This document shows positions 1-6,409 of a stretch of 14,889 nucleotides of DNA, one piece after another. A model generated the notes under the pieces. It was not told the origin of the DNA. It did not search any database and saw only the letters and a program-made list of their open reading frames with translations. Position 1 is the first letter of the stretch. Every line of letters starts with the position of its first letter. Where the stretch lies: NCBI GenBank assembly GCA_002424365.1, contig DIRQ01000003.1, forward strand, positions 1-14,889, written 5' to 3'. A program made the translations under genes and the position numbers. The DNA comes from Syntrophomonas sp. UBA5432. GTDB lineage: Bacteria; Bacillota; Syntrophomonadia; Syntrophomonadales; Syntrophomonadaceae.

Positions 1-141
1 GACTCCATAATTTAAGGCGGCTACTGCCAGAGCCAGTACCAGTACTTCCAGCACACTATTGCCATCAATTAAAGATAGGGTTAAGAAGCCCGCAACAAAG
101 GTCATAGCATACTTCAGAAGCAAGATCATCCATGATTTCAA
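1..141 (-). CDS. DUF2512 family membrane protein, N-terminal part (cut by window edge)
   Basis: Reading leftward from a TTG codon at 141-139, 47 codons stay open to the window edge. A strong ribosome-binding site (GGAGGTG on the minus strand, 148-154) lies 6 bases upstream, which fixes the start. The product begins LKSWMILLLKYAMTFVAG and continues as two hydrophobic stretches with an intervening L-I-D-G-N motif and a closing LNYG. This pattern matches the start of DUF2512 (YndM-like) proteins, small four-helix membrane proteins of spore-forming Firmicutes with no known biochemical role. An internal ATG at residue 5 is a possible alternative start but lacks its own ribosome-binding site. The gene is divergent from the DUF421 gene at 452. 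The family call rests on the N-terminus only. Confidence 0.72.
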   Translation of the reverse strand, partial: MKSWMILLLKYAMTFVAGFLTLSLIDGNSVLEVLVLALAVAALNYGV

Positions 142-451
142 TCCTTTCACCTCCAAATAGAGTTATTTTATATTATTTACCAATGTAACCCGGTTTTATG
201 CAGTCGGGCCGAACTTACATAAAGCCATGTGCAGGTGCTAATAATAAAATAGCAAGGGTCACAAAGTTTTCTTGTGAAAACTTAGAATTTATAACTTTAA
301 TAATTGTCTAGAGTGGGGAGATAGGGGTAAGAGGTAAGGATACTCCTCTAACCTTGCCATCCCCGATATCAGGCCAATCGTCACTTGGGTTATTGATTTT
401 TGCCAATGCTAAATGACGAGTGGTAATAGCGGAGGAAATAAGGAAGCTTAG
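142..451. other. Divergent intergenic region between the DUF2512 and DUF421 genes
   Basis: These 310 bases contain no credible ORF. They should hold promoters for both divergent genes. A weak sigma-A-like pair can be proposed for the rightward gene (TTGTGA at 272-277 and TTTAAT at 296-301, spacing 18), but it matches consensus poorly. A perfect 8-bp palindrome occupies 264-283. From about 311 to 365 the plus strand is purine-rich, with repeated GGGG/TAAG words, and then turns pyrimidine-rich. Confidence 0.5.
264..283. repeat. Perfect 8-bp inverted repeat with 4-base loop, possible operator
   Basis: AAGTTTTC at 264-271 and GAAAACTT at 276-283 are exact reverse complements separated by TTGT. 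The right arm overlaps the weak -35-like TTGTGA proposed for the DUF421 gene, so it could be a repressor site. It is AT-rich and not followed by a T-run, so an intrinsic terminator is unlikely. The function is inference. Confidence 0.45.
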
Positions 452-1132
452 ATGCTTATAGTAATTATTCGCACGTTAATTCTATATGCTGTGACGGTTC
501 TATTACTCCGGGTCATGGGTAAAAGGCAAATTGGGCAACTGCAGCCCTATGAATTGGTAGTTATTATTATGATTTCGGAGTTGGCCGCCATTCCTATGCA
601 AAATACCGGTATTCCGCTGCTAAGCGGTTTAGTACCTATATTTATTCTGGTTGCTGCTCAGGTTACTTTATCTTATATATCGCTAAAAAGTGAGCGGGCC
701 CGGGGAGTAATCTGCGGTACTCCCAGCATCGTTATTGAAAATTCTAGGATAGTAGAAGATGAGTTAAGAAGGCTGCGTCTTAATTTAAACGATTTGCTAG
801 AGCAGCTGCGTTTAAAAAATGTGGCTGATATCTCCGATGTGGAGTATGCCATATTAGAGACCGGCGGGCAGCTCAGCGTCATTCTTAAATCTGAAAAAAG
901 ACCGGTTGAGCCTCAGGATTTAAATATTTCTCCGGAATATGAAGGCTTACCCACTACCTTAATAATTGACGGACATGTTATTAAAGAGAATCTAAAAAAA
1001 GTAGATTTGGATATGAATTGGCTGCAAAGTGAATTAAGCAAGGCCGGGGTTAACAACGTAAAGGATGTCTTTTTTGCCAGTCTGGATACCCATAAACAAC
1101 TATATTATCAGCTCAAATCTTCGGCTCAGTAA
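452..1132 (+). CDS. DUF421 (YetF/YrbG-like) membrane protein
   Basis: This 226-residue protein is recognised by the DUF421 signature: two to three hydrophobic helices in roughly the first 80 residues, with VMGKRQIGQLQPYELVV between the first two, followed by a soluble C-terminal region. That region contains RARGVICGTPSIVIE, a basic/leucine segment (LRLNLNDLLEQLR) and DVEYAILETGGQLSV, all hallmark elements of YetF-type proteins. The molecular function is not established; related Bacillus membrane proteins have been linked to spore properties. The ATG at 452 is preceded by AAGGAAG and, further upstream, GGAGGA at 431-436. The length is normal for the family. It is followed 48 bases later by a DUF4363 gene, a common clostridial pairing that suggests a two-gene operon. 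Confidence 0.9.
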   Translation: MLIVIIRTLILYAVTVLLLRVMGKRQIGQLQPYELVVIIMISELAAIPMQNTGIPLLSGLVPIFILVAAQVTLSYISLKSERARGVICGTPSIVIENSRIVEDELRRLRLNLNDLLEQLRLKNVADISDVEYAILETGGQLSVILKSEKRPVEPQDLNISPEYEGLPTTLIIDGHVIKENLKKVDLDMNWLQSELSKAGVNNVKDVFFASLDTHKQLYYQLKSSAQ

Positions 1133-1134
1133 AA

Positions 1135-1163
1135 TGTTACACCGGGACGTTCTTTTTGTAACA
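1135..1163. repeat. TGTTACA / TGTAACA inverted repeat between the DUF421 and DUF4363 genes
   Basis: TGTTACA (1135-1141) and TGTAACA (1157-1163) are exact reverse complements 15 bases apart, in the gap after the DUF421 stop and before the DUF4363 ribosome-binding site. The same heptamer recurs upstream of the molybdoenzyme operon and in front of the sigma-54 regulator. It could be a binding site for that regulator or simply an intercistronic stem-loop. No sigma-54 -24/-12 element is seen next to it. Confidence 0.4.
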
Positions 1164-1180
1164 AAAGGAGTAAGTTTACA

Positions 1181-1561
1181 ATGAGACTGTTAACAACATT
1201 GGCTGTAATTCTGGCCCTGGTTATTGGAATGGGTGCTTGGTTTAATCATTCTTTGCAAACATCAAGTGATGATTTGACCGGGCAAATCGAAATGCTAAGC
1301 TCAACCATCAGGCAGCAGGATTGGGAAACAGCAGTAGAACATAGCGAGAATCTGGAAAAGCTATGGGAGCAAAAGGCTAAATGGTGGCCGGTTTTTCTGG
1401 ACCATCAGGAGATGGATAATATTGAGTTTTCCTTGGCCCGGGTCAAGGAGTACGTTATCAGCCAGGATGATTCCCTCTCCTTAGGACAGCTCTCGGAATT
1501 AAAGCTGATGATTAAACATATCCCCCGTAAAGAGGCAGTAAATTTGGAAAATATATTTTAG
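1181..1561 (+). CDS. DUF4363 family protein
   Basis: This 126-residue protein has one N-terminal hydrophobic segment (about residues 4-20: LLTTLAVILALVIGMGAW), which is an uncleaved anchor or signal. A soluble, predicted helical domain follows. Family-typical elements are DLTGQIEMLSSTIRQQDWE, a W-rich stretch KWWPVFLDHQEMDNIE, and the ending LKLMIKHIPRKEAVNLENIF. These match DUF4363, an uncharacterised Firmicutes family usually encoded beside DUF421 proteins. AAAAGGAG at 1163-1170 lies 10 bases before the ATG. The domain probably sits outside the cytoplasmic membrane. No function can be assigned. Confidence 0.85.
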   Translation: MRLLTTLAVILALVIGMGAWFNHSLQTSSDDLTGQIEMLSSTIRQQDWETAVEHSENLEKLWEQKAKWWPVFLDHQEMDNIEFSLARVKEYVISQDDSLSLGQLSELKLMIKHIPRKEAVNLENIF

Positions 1562-1565
1562 TTAA

Positions 1566-1655
1566 GAAAATAGACACTGAAGACACTGATAAATATGAAT
1601 TACACTGAATTTTTAAAATATAATTTAACATAGATTACCGCTCACGTCTATTTTC
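1566..1655. repeat. Degenerate intergenic repeat, copy A
   Basis: The element is bounded by a perfect 10-bp inverted repeat, GAAAATAGAC (1566-1575) and GTCTATTTTC (1646-1655). Inside, short related words recur at roughly 9-14-base intervals (GACACTGA, GACACTGAT, ACACTGA). The left part aligns with the start of copy B (7926-7962) and with the left arm of copy C (9391-9409). No ORF is associated. It looks like an old, decayed small repeat family of this genome. Confidence 0.55.
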
Positions 1656-1656
1656 G

Positions 1657-1750
1657 TAAGTGGTAGTGTGTCCCGCACTCATATTAAAAAATAGAATTTT
1701 AAACATCCCCATAGGGTATACGAGCTTCTTTTCGGGGGACGCGTAACTTA
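1657..1750. repeat. Possible second degenerate inverted-repeat element
   Basis: The left end (about 1657-1677, TAAGTGGTAGTGTGTCCC) and the reverse complement of the right end (1733-1750, giving TAAGTTACGCGTCCCCCG) share TAAGT and GTCCC blocks with a small gap and several transitions. The interior is AT-rich. The similarity is imperfect and could be chance. The adjacency to copy A on the left and a MITE-like pair on the right makes an insertion hotspot plausible. Confidence 0.25.
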
Positions 1751-1827
1751 TAGAGGTGAACCCATGTGTTCGCCCGGGATCCCAGAGATTCAGTGGTCGG
1801 CAGGGCAGACACACGGGTCTGCTCCTA
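1751..1827. mobile_element. MITE-like inverted-repeat pair, non-coding
   Basis: Two 25-base arms face each other: 1751-1775 (TAGAGGTGAACCCATGTG, then TTCGCCC) and 1803-1827, whose reverse complement reads TAGGAGCAGACCCGTGTG and then TCTGCCC. They agree at 17 of 25 positions, and all eight differences are transitions. Each arm is itself a short hairpin (GGTGAAC/GTTCGCC and GCAGAC/GTCTGC with six-base loops). Short elements with TAGGGGCGAACC...GTTCGCCC-type arms are familiar intergenic repeats in anaerobic bacteria. No transposase is encoded here, so the element would be non-autonomous. Confidence 0.55.
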
Positions 1828-1830
1828 CAA

Positions 1831-1980
1831 CCCCAGGTCTCATCACTCATGTCTGATCCTTCGCACTTCATCCCTCACGAATTATCCCTTTCGTTAAGCC
1901 TAACCCCTAACCTTTTTCCCCTTACTTCTCCGATACCCATTACTTCCCTTTTGTTCCTGATCTGTGACCCTCTACCTTAA
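1831..1980. other. Pyrimidine-rich non-coding tract
   Basis: The plus strand is strongly C/T-biased for about 150 bases, with words such as CCCCTAACC, TTTCCCCTTA and CTTCCCTTTTG. Open frames that cross this tract on both strands have no recognisable domain, run through the inverted-repeat pair to the left, and show low-complexity translations, so no gene is called. The tract ends just before the regulatory region of the molybdoenzyme operon. Confidence 0.5.
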
Positions 1981-1987
1981 TCACTCG

Positions 1988-2035
1988 TTGTAACAGAATG
2001 ATATGTTGCGTAACAAAATTCGACAGATTGTTACA
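1988..2035. promoter_or_regulatory. Putative upstream activator sites for the sigma-54 regulator
   Basis: Three related sites cluster here: TTGTAACA (1988-1995), the near-palindrome TGTTGCGTAACA (2004-2015) and TGTTACA (2029-2035). A fourth single TGTTACA lies at 2088-2094. The cluster is about 100-150 bases upstream of the predicted sigma-54 start, the usual distance for enhancer-binding proteins. The same TGTTACA word overlaps the promoter of the regulator gene at 12347-12353. Binding is inferred from position and repetition only. Confidence 0.5.
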
Positions 2036-2110
2036 CATTCTAGAGCGCACATATTACACTGGCGGAAATTTTAAACTAATAACCATGTGTTACAGGTACT
2101 TTACAGGTGT

Positions 2111-2126
2111 TGGCATAAATATTGCT
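2111..2126 (+). promoter_or_regulatory. Sigma-54 (-24/-12) promoter for the molybdoenzyme operon
   Basis: TGGCATAAATATTGCT matches the sigma-54 consensus TGGCAY-N6-TTGCW, with the invariant GG (2112-2113) and GC (2124-2125) exactly 12 bases apart. Transcription would start near 2137, leaving a leader of about 120 bases before the ATG at 2257. A sigma-54-dependent activator is encoded downstream at 10316-12298, and candidate activator sites lie at 1988-2035. No comparable sigma-A promoter was noticed here. Confidence 0.82.
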
Positions 2127-2256
2127 TAAACTTATGTCAGGTGATACTTGCGGCCAAATATACCACTGTAGATTCAAGACAGGAGGTGGATTCTGTTTCC
2201 GGTTATTTTCCTGTTTCAACTGTAATTATATGGATATCAAGTAGGGAGTGACGCTT

Positions 2257-4833
2257 ATGAACACTAATGGAAGAATGTCTCGTAGAACCTTCTTGAAACT
2301 GACGGGTCTTACCAGCGCGTATTTTATTGTCGACCCACCCTTAAGAAATTTGAGTGTGGCCTATGCATTTGGGGATCACCCCCAGGAGAAAGCAGCATAC
2401 TCAATTACTAAAAAAATCCCCCAGGTCTGTGCGCGGGCCTGTGAGTGTGACTGTGCCTACAATATCGTGGTAGGTGTTGATCAGGCAACCGGCCTGGAAA
2501 GAGCCTTAACTATTGAAGGACGACCCGAGGATCCGGTTTCCAGAGGAAAGTACTGTATTAAAGCTCTGGGTTTTGTTGATGGTATGTATAATCCTGATCG
2601 CTTACTGGTTACCTTAAAAAGAACTAATCCCAAACGTGGTCTTAACGAAGATCCGGGCTGGGTAACGGTTAAAACCGAGGATGCACTAAAAGAGATTATC
2701 GAAAAATTGAAGAAATATAGGCCGGAACAGATGCTTTTTGCTTCACCTGGTGATCCTTATAGTAATCGTCTGTGCAGGTCGTTGGGTGTAACCAGGAGTG
2801 ACCAGCGTACGGAATGTTTCGGTACCCATTATTATCTGAATTGCTTGATGATAACTAATCCCCCTAACAAATACTACTCCAGCACTTATACTGTAACCCA
2901 TTCTCTGTGGGGATTTGATTATAGTAAAACTAAATATATGTTATGGTTCGGATTTGACTCTTTCAGTAAAACCGCCAAAGCTGGTATCTTAAACCATATT
3001 GCCGAAGGCAAAAGAAACGGTACCAAGATAGTTGCCTTTAACCCGGTAAAAACGCCGCTGGCGGATGGAATTATCGATGAATTTTATCCGATTAAACCCG
3101 GTACTGACCTGGCCCTGGCTCTGGCTATGATCAAGATTATTTTGGATGGAAAACTATATAAAGCTGACTTTTTGCAGAAGTATAGCGATTCCGCTGCCCT
3201 GATAGATGGTGAAAGCAAGAAACATTTGACTGATAAAGATGGCAAATGGTTAGCCTGGTGTTCCACCCATAAGCGGCCAGAACCTATCGACAGTTGCGAT
3301 AAACCGGCTCTGGATGGCGGGCCCTTCACTTTTGAATTGGATGGGAAAGGGATTACTGCTAAAACCGTTCTTGACCTGATGAAGGAAAACGTTAAGGAAT
3401 GTACCCCAGAATGGGCGGAGAAGATTTGCGAAGTCCCGGCCAAGGATATTGAAAGAATTACCAAAGAATTTGCCCAGGCTGCGCCTACCGTATGTATTCC
3501 TAACCTGAAACGCGACCCGGCTGGTCCTAATTATGCCAACAGCTGGCGCCTGATGCATAGCTTAAATACGCTACAGACCTTGACCGGATGTCTGGATCAT
3601 GAGGGTGGGGTACTATTCCTGAGTGGAGTCAAAATCCCCTGGTTGGAAGATACCGATCCGCTGGTCAAACCTTACCCGGAACAGCCCAAGAAGGCGATTG
3701 ATTACCGTACTGAATACCCGGTAACCAATGAAATATACCGCAACAAGGACTTTTCTGCTCCCGGACACTATGGAATGGTAGGTCATGGCCTGTACCACTC
3801 CGATCAGGTTAAAGTCGTAGTATTCAAGGGCCCTCATCGTGGTATGCATGCACTTATCCAACCCCAGATGACGGAAGCGGCTTTGGAAAAAATGGATTTG
3901 GTACTCGACTGGAATATGTATCCGGATGACCTGGCTTATTGGTGTGATTATCTCCTCCCGGCTCCTCACCAGTATGAAGAGGGGAAATTGGATATTAGAC
4001 AGTATTATCCCAAGTGGCCTTGTTTGGTAGGAGGAGAACCGGTACAAAAGGCTCCTGGTGATGTAATTGGATGGGGTGGTATTGCCAAAAAGATAGGCTT
4101 TGCCCTGGCTCCGGAATACTGGACGACAGATGGTAGTAATAACCCGGATAAGATTATTAAAGGTGATATGAATAATACTGCTTTAAAGGCGGTTGGTGCT
4201 GCCAAAGATAGTGAAGACTTCATGAAAAATAAGAATGCTATCTGGATTGATAAAAGGGCTTACCCCAACTATCAGACCCTGAAGGAGATTGGTTATGGTC
4301 GGCCCAATGGAAGAGTCAGAATGTATATCGATGAATTTGTGGAAGAAAAGCACGAAGGACTGCCGAAGTGGGCTCCCCGCTGGTCGGCGAGTGAAGGGGA
4401 ATACAAATTCTCGCTGGTGGTTACCAGAGCCGGATGGCATATGCATGCTGACCCTAATTTCATTGATAATCCAGTCATAAACATGCTGTCCCGGAAGAAT
4501 CACGTGGACAGCGCCTGGGTAAACCCGGCAGCAGCTAAAGAACTTGGTTTGCAGGAAGGTGACGAAGTAGTTTTAACCACTAACCCCAAATTAATGCCGG
4601 AACTGCCGCGCCCGGTTAAAACCAAGATTCACCTGACCGAGCGGGTAGCCAGAAAAGACTGTGTAATGATATTCCACGGTATCGGCCATCGTTCCAAGTG
4701 GTTGAAAAATGGCGTATGGGGTTACCGTGATGGTGACCTTATTCCCCAGAAGAACCCGGAAGTTGGCAAGCCGCATGACCCGACCGGAATGGGCTGGGTG
4801 GAAGACGTTTATGTAAGTATTAAAAAGGCGTAA
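2257..4833 (+). CDS. Tat-exported molybdopterin oxidoreductase, catalytic subunit (PsrA/PhsA/ArrA-like)
   Basis: This protein of about 858 residues belongs to the DMSO-reductase superfamily. It opens with a twin-arginine signal (SRRTFLKLTG, residues 8-17), so it should be folded in the cytoplasm and exported. An FeS-binding segment follows, with Cys58, 62, 64, 66 and Cys100 in RGKYC. Family-typical blocks include YNPDRL near 111-116, DEFYPIKPGTDLALALAMI, LDHEGG, and a C-terminal MGD-binding domain with NPAAAKELGLQEGDEVVL. The C-terminal HMHADPNFIDNPV block resembles the polysulfide/thiosulfate/arsenate reductase branch. The molybdenum ligand is uncertain; Cys187 and Cys196 (TECFGTHYYLNC) are candidates. 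There is no in-frame TGA, so no selenocysteine is implied. The start is taken as ATG 2257, 8 bases after GGGAG; a GTG at 2248 is less likely because it overlaps the ribosome-binding site. The substrate is unknown: reductase (sulfur, arsenic or organic acceptor) or dehydrogenase. Confidence 0.9.
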   Translation: MNTNGRMSRRTFLKLTGLTSAYFIVDPPLRNLSVAYAFGDHPQEKAAYSITKKIPQVCARACECDCAYNIVVGVDQATGLERALTIEGRPEDPVSRGKYCIKALGFVDGMYNPDRLLVTLKRTNPKRGLNEDPGWVTVKTEDALKEIIEKLKKYRPEQMLFASPGDPYSNRLCRSLGVTRSDQRTECFGTHYYLNCLMITNPPNKYYSSTYTVTHSLWGFDYSKTKYMLWFGFDSFSKTAKAGILNHIAEGKRNGTKIVAFNPVKTPLADGIIDEFYPIKPGTDLALALAMIKIILDGKLYKADFLQKYSDSAALIDGESKKHLTDKDGKWLAWCSTHKRPEPIDSCDKPALDGGPFTFELDGKGITAKTVLDLMKENVKECTPEWAEKICEVPAKDIERITKEFAQAAPTVCIPNLKRDPAGPNYANSWRLMHSLNTLQTLTGCLDHEGGVLFLSGVKIPWLEDTDPLVKPYPEQPKKAIDYRTEYPVTNEIYRNKDFSAPGHYGMVGHGLYHSDQVKVVVFKGPHRGMHALIQPQMTEAALEKMDLVLDWNMYPDDLAYWCDYLLPAPHQYEEGKLDIRQYYPKWPCLVGGEPVQKAPGDVIGWGGIAKKIGFALAPEYWTTDGSNNPDKIIKGDMNNTALKAVGAAKDSEDFMKNKNAIWIDKRAYPNYQTLKEIGYGRPNGRVRMYIDEFVEEKHEGLPKWAPRWSASEGEYKFSLVVTRAGWHMHADPNFIDNPVINMLSRKNHVDSAWVNPAAAKELGLQEGDEVVLTTNPKLMPELPRPVKTKIHLTERVARKDCVMIFHGIGHRSKWLKNGVWGYRDGDLIPQKNPEVGKPHDPTGMGWVEDVYVSIKKA

Positions 4834-4847
4834 GGGGTGAGTGAAAA

Positions 4848-5561
4848 ATGGCATATGCAATCCTACTCGATACCAGATTCTGTACCGGCTGTAACACCTG
4901 TTTCTATAAATGTGTACAGGAAAACCGCTTACACGAGGTGGCAGCCAACGGTAACACCAGAACCCTGGTCTATATAAATGATACCGGTATGTATCATCAC
5001 CGCTGCATGCATTGTTTGGAACCAACCTGTGTGGCCAATTGTCCTAAACAGGCTTTGACCAAGACTGAATATGGTCCCGTACTCTGGGACGCTGAACTTT
5101 GTGTTAAATGTCAAACCTGTGTAGAGCAGTGTCCGTTCCATATACCCATGTATGATGAAGTCCAGAAAAAAATAATAAAGTGCAGCATGTGTGCCCATCG
5201 TAATTTTGCAGGGGACAAAAAAGCCCAGCCGGCCTGCGTAGAGGTTTGCCCGACGGGTGCCTTAAGTTTCGGCGAGCGTGATGCTATGATTAGCGAGGCT
5301 AAAAAAATAGCTGCCGAGGCTAAACTCAACATCTATGGTCTGGAGGAAAACGGCGGTACCAGCTTATTAATCCTTACCAAGGAAGATCCGACTAAGGTGG
5401 GTTATCCTCAGGTGGAGAAGAGCGGTTCCGGTGGAGGATCTAACCCACTGGCTATTGGCGGTGCTATTGTCGGTGCAGCAGCAGTTATTGGTGGAGCCTA
5501 TGTAGGATTAAAGAAGTACGGTGAAAGAAAGAATGAGATTGAAAAGAATAATAAGGCTTAA
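4848..5561 (+). CDS. Electron-transfer subunit with four [4Fe-4S] clusters and a C-terminal membrane anchor
   Basis: This 237-residue ferredoxin-like protein has four cysteine quartets: CTGCNTCFYKC (from residue 12), CMHCLEPTCVANCP, CVKCQTCVEQCP, and CSMC followed after 11 residues by CVEVCP. This is the DmsB/PhsB/FdnH/HybA arrangement that carries electrons from a molybdoenzyme. After the clusters comes a short Gly/Ser-rich linker (SGSGGGS, about 192-198), one hydrophobic helix (about 199-221) and a charged tail (KKYGERKNEIEK), as in FdnH/HybA-type subunits with a C-terminal anchor. It has no Tat signal, so it probably leaves the cell bound to the catalytic subunit. It starts 14 bases after the catalytic gene's stop behind AAGGGGTGAG, so the two are co-translated. 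Confidence 0.93.
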   Translation: MAYAILLDTRFCTGCNTCFYKCVQENRLHEVAANGNTRTLVYINDTGMYHHRCMHCLEPTCVANCPKQALTKTEYGPVLWDAELCVKCQTCVEQCPFHIPMYDEVQKKIIKCSMCAHRNFAGDKKAQPACVEVCPTGALSFGERDAMISEAKKIAAEAKLNIYGLEENGGTSLLILTKEDPTKVGYPQVEKSGSGGGSNPLAIGGAIVGAAAVIGGAYVGLKKYGERKNEIEKNNKA

Positions 5562-5614
5562 ACTGCGGGGGCAAACTTCTTCTTAAGAAGGAGAACAGCC
5601 TATTGGAAGAACAA

Positions 5615-5645
5615 CAGAGGTAGGATGGATAACGTCCTACCTCTG
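5615..5645. repeat. Strong intercistronic stem-loop (11-bp perfect stem)
   Basis: CAGAGGTAGGA (5615-5625) and TCCTACCTCTG (5635-5645) pair perfectly around a 9-base loop, in the 133-base gap between the FeS subunit and the chaperone gene. No T-run follows, so a classical intrinsic terminator is unlikely. It could be a 3' stabiliser or processing site that keeps expression of the enzyme subunits above that of the chaperone. A 12-bp palindrome, CTTCTTAAGAAG, lies just upstream at 5579-5590. Confidence 0.6.
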
Positions 5646-5694
5646 CATTCCTACTACCGGTACGTGTTCTAACATATATAAAGGGGATGAGAAA

Positions 5695-6321
5695 ATGAAT
5701 CTAAGCTCCAGATTGGAAAGGCTAAATTCTGATATGATAGTTTTCTCCTGGTTATCAAAGATTTTGGACTATCCTGGTGAAGAGCTTATCGAAAGCTTAT
5801 TAAGTGACGGGTTGCTGGAGAATTTAGACAGCCCTGAGGCTGGTGAACTAGAAAAGTATATGCGCTCGTTTACCTCCCCAGATGAGCTTTTACTAGAGTT
5901 ACAAAAGGACTATACCCGGCTCTGTTTCGTATCTAAACCCAGACTAGTACCACTATTCGAATCGGTATATAAGGAAGGAAAGTTATACCAGGATTCAACT
6001 TTTGACATTGCCCGCTTATATGATGAAGCTGGACTAAGGTTGGATGAAGAGTTTAAGCTACCCCCGGATCATATTACTATAGAGCTGGAGTTTATGTCCT
6101 ATTTAATCTACCAGGAGATAGAAGCCATAAGCAGTGGCAATAAGGAAAATGAGGAATTAGCCGTACGTTTGCAAAAGGAAACCATAATGAATCACCTGGG
6201 TGATTTTGGCTTGCAATTTGCAGACAAGCTTTACGAGCATGCCCATACCCCGTTCTTTAAAAGCGTAGCCGGTATACTGCGGGAGTTTTTAGAGTCCGAA
6301 ATGGAACACTATAGCAACTGA
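5695..6321 (+). CDS. TorD/DmsD-family molybdoenzyme maturation chaperone
   Basis: This 208-residue, mostly helical acidic protein has no signal peptide. Its motif PPDHITIELEFMSYLIYQE (about residues 122-140) is the family signature (xPxDHxxxELEFM) of TorD/DmsD/NarJ-like chaperones. The N-terminal segment DMIVFSWLSKILDYPGEELI and the C-terminal HAHTPFFKSVAGILREFLE also fit. Such proteins bind the Tat signal of the apo-catalytic subunit in the cytoplasm, assist molybdopterin insertion and delay export until folding is complete. Its place between the FeS subunit and the cytochromes makes the molybdoenzyme at 2257 the obvious client. AAGGGGATGA precedes the ATG at 5695. Confidence 0.9.
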   Translation: MNLSSRLERLNSDMIVFSWLSKILDYPGEELIESLLSDGLLENLDSPEAGELEKYMRSFTSPDELLLELQKDYTRLCFVSKPRLVPLFESVYKEGKLYQDSTFDIARLYDEAGLRLDEEFKLPPDHITIELEFMSYLIYQEIEAISSGNKENEELAVRLQKETIMNHLGDFGLQFADKLYEHAHTPFFKSVAGILREFLESEMEHYSN

Positions 6322-6334
6322 GGCGAGGAGCACG

Positions 6335-6407
6335 GGGCTTAAGAACGGAATGAAGATTTTAAGAAGGAGAAAAAGGTTTAAATTTTGGGGAAAGGGGTGT
6401 TAAGCCC
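6335..6407. repeat. Inverted repeat enclosing the cytochrome c ribosome-binding site
   Basis: GGGCTTAA (6335-6342) and TTAAGCCC (6400-6407) are exact reverse complements. The right arm ends two bases before the cytochrome c ATG, and the AAAGGGG ribosome-binding site (6391-6397) lies in the loop. The arrangement could influence initiation. The long 57-base loop makes formation less certain. Confidence 0.35.
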
Positions 6408-6409
6408 TT

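Noticed and set aside
1635..1871. 78-codon minus-strand frame in the 1562-2247 gap
   Set aside because: It runs through the inverted-repeat pair and degenerate repeats and has no recognisable domain; the frame is a by-product of repeat structure.
1756..1980. 74-codon plus-strand frame over the pyrimidine-rich tract
   Set aside because: The translation is low complexity (Ser/Leu/Pro-rich), with no ribosome-binding site at the start and strong C/T bias explaining the lack of stops.
2248..2256. GTG at 2248 as the molybdoenzyme start
   Set aside because: The GTG overlaps the GGGAG ribosome-binding site; the ATG at 2257 has correct spacing and leaves a normal Tat signal.
3084..4503. Several long minus-strand frames within the molybdoenzyme gene
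   Set aside because: They are antisense shadows of a well-conserved coding region, without ribosome-binding sites or domain signatures.
2257..4833. Formate dehydrogenase identity, suggested by the FdnH-like and FdnI-like partners
   Set aside because: There is no in-frame TGA selenocysteine codon and no Cys-His active-site pair of the formate dehydrogenase type; the C-terminal motifs look more like the PsrA/ArrA branch. Not fully excluded.
5615..5645. Rho-independent terminator splitting the operon
   Set aside because: The stem is strong but is followed by CATTCCTACTACC, not a T-run, and the chaperone downstream clearly belongs with the enzyme.
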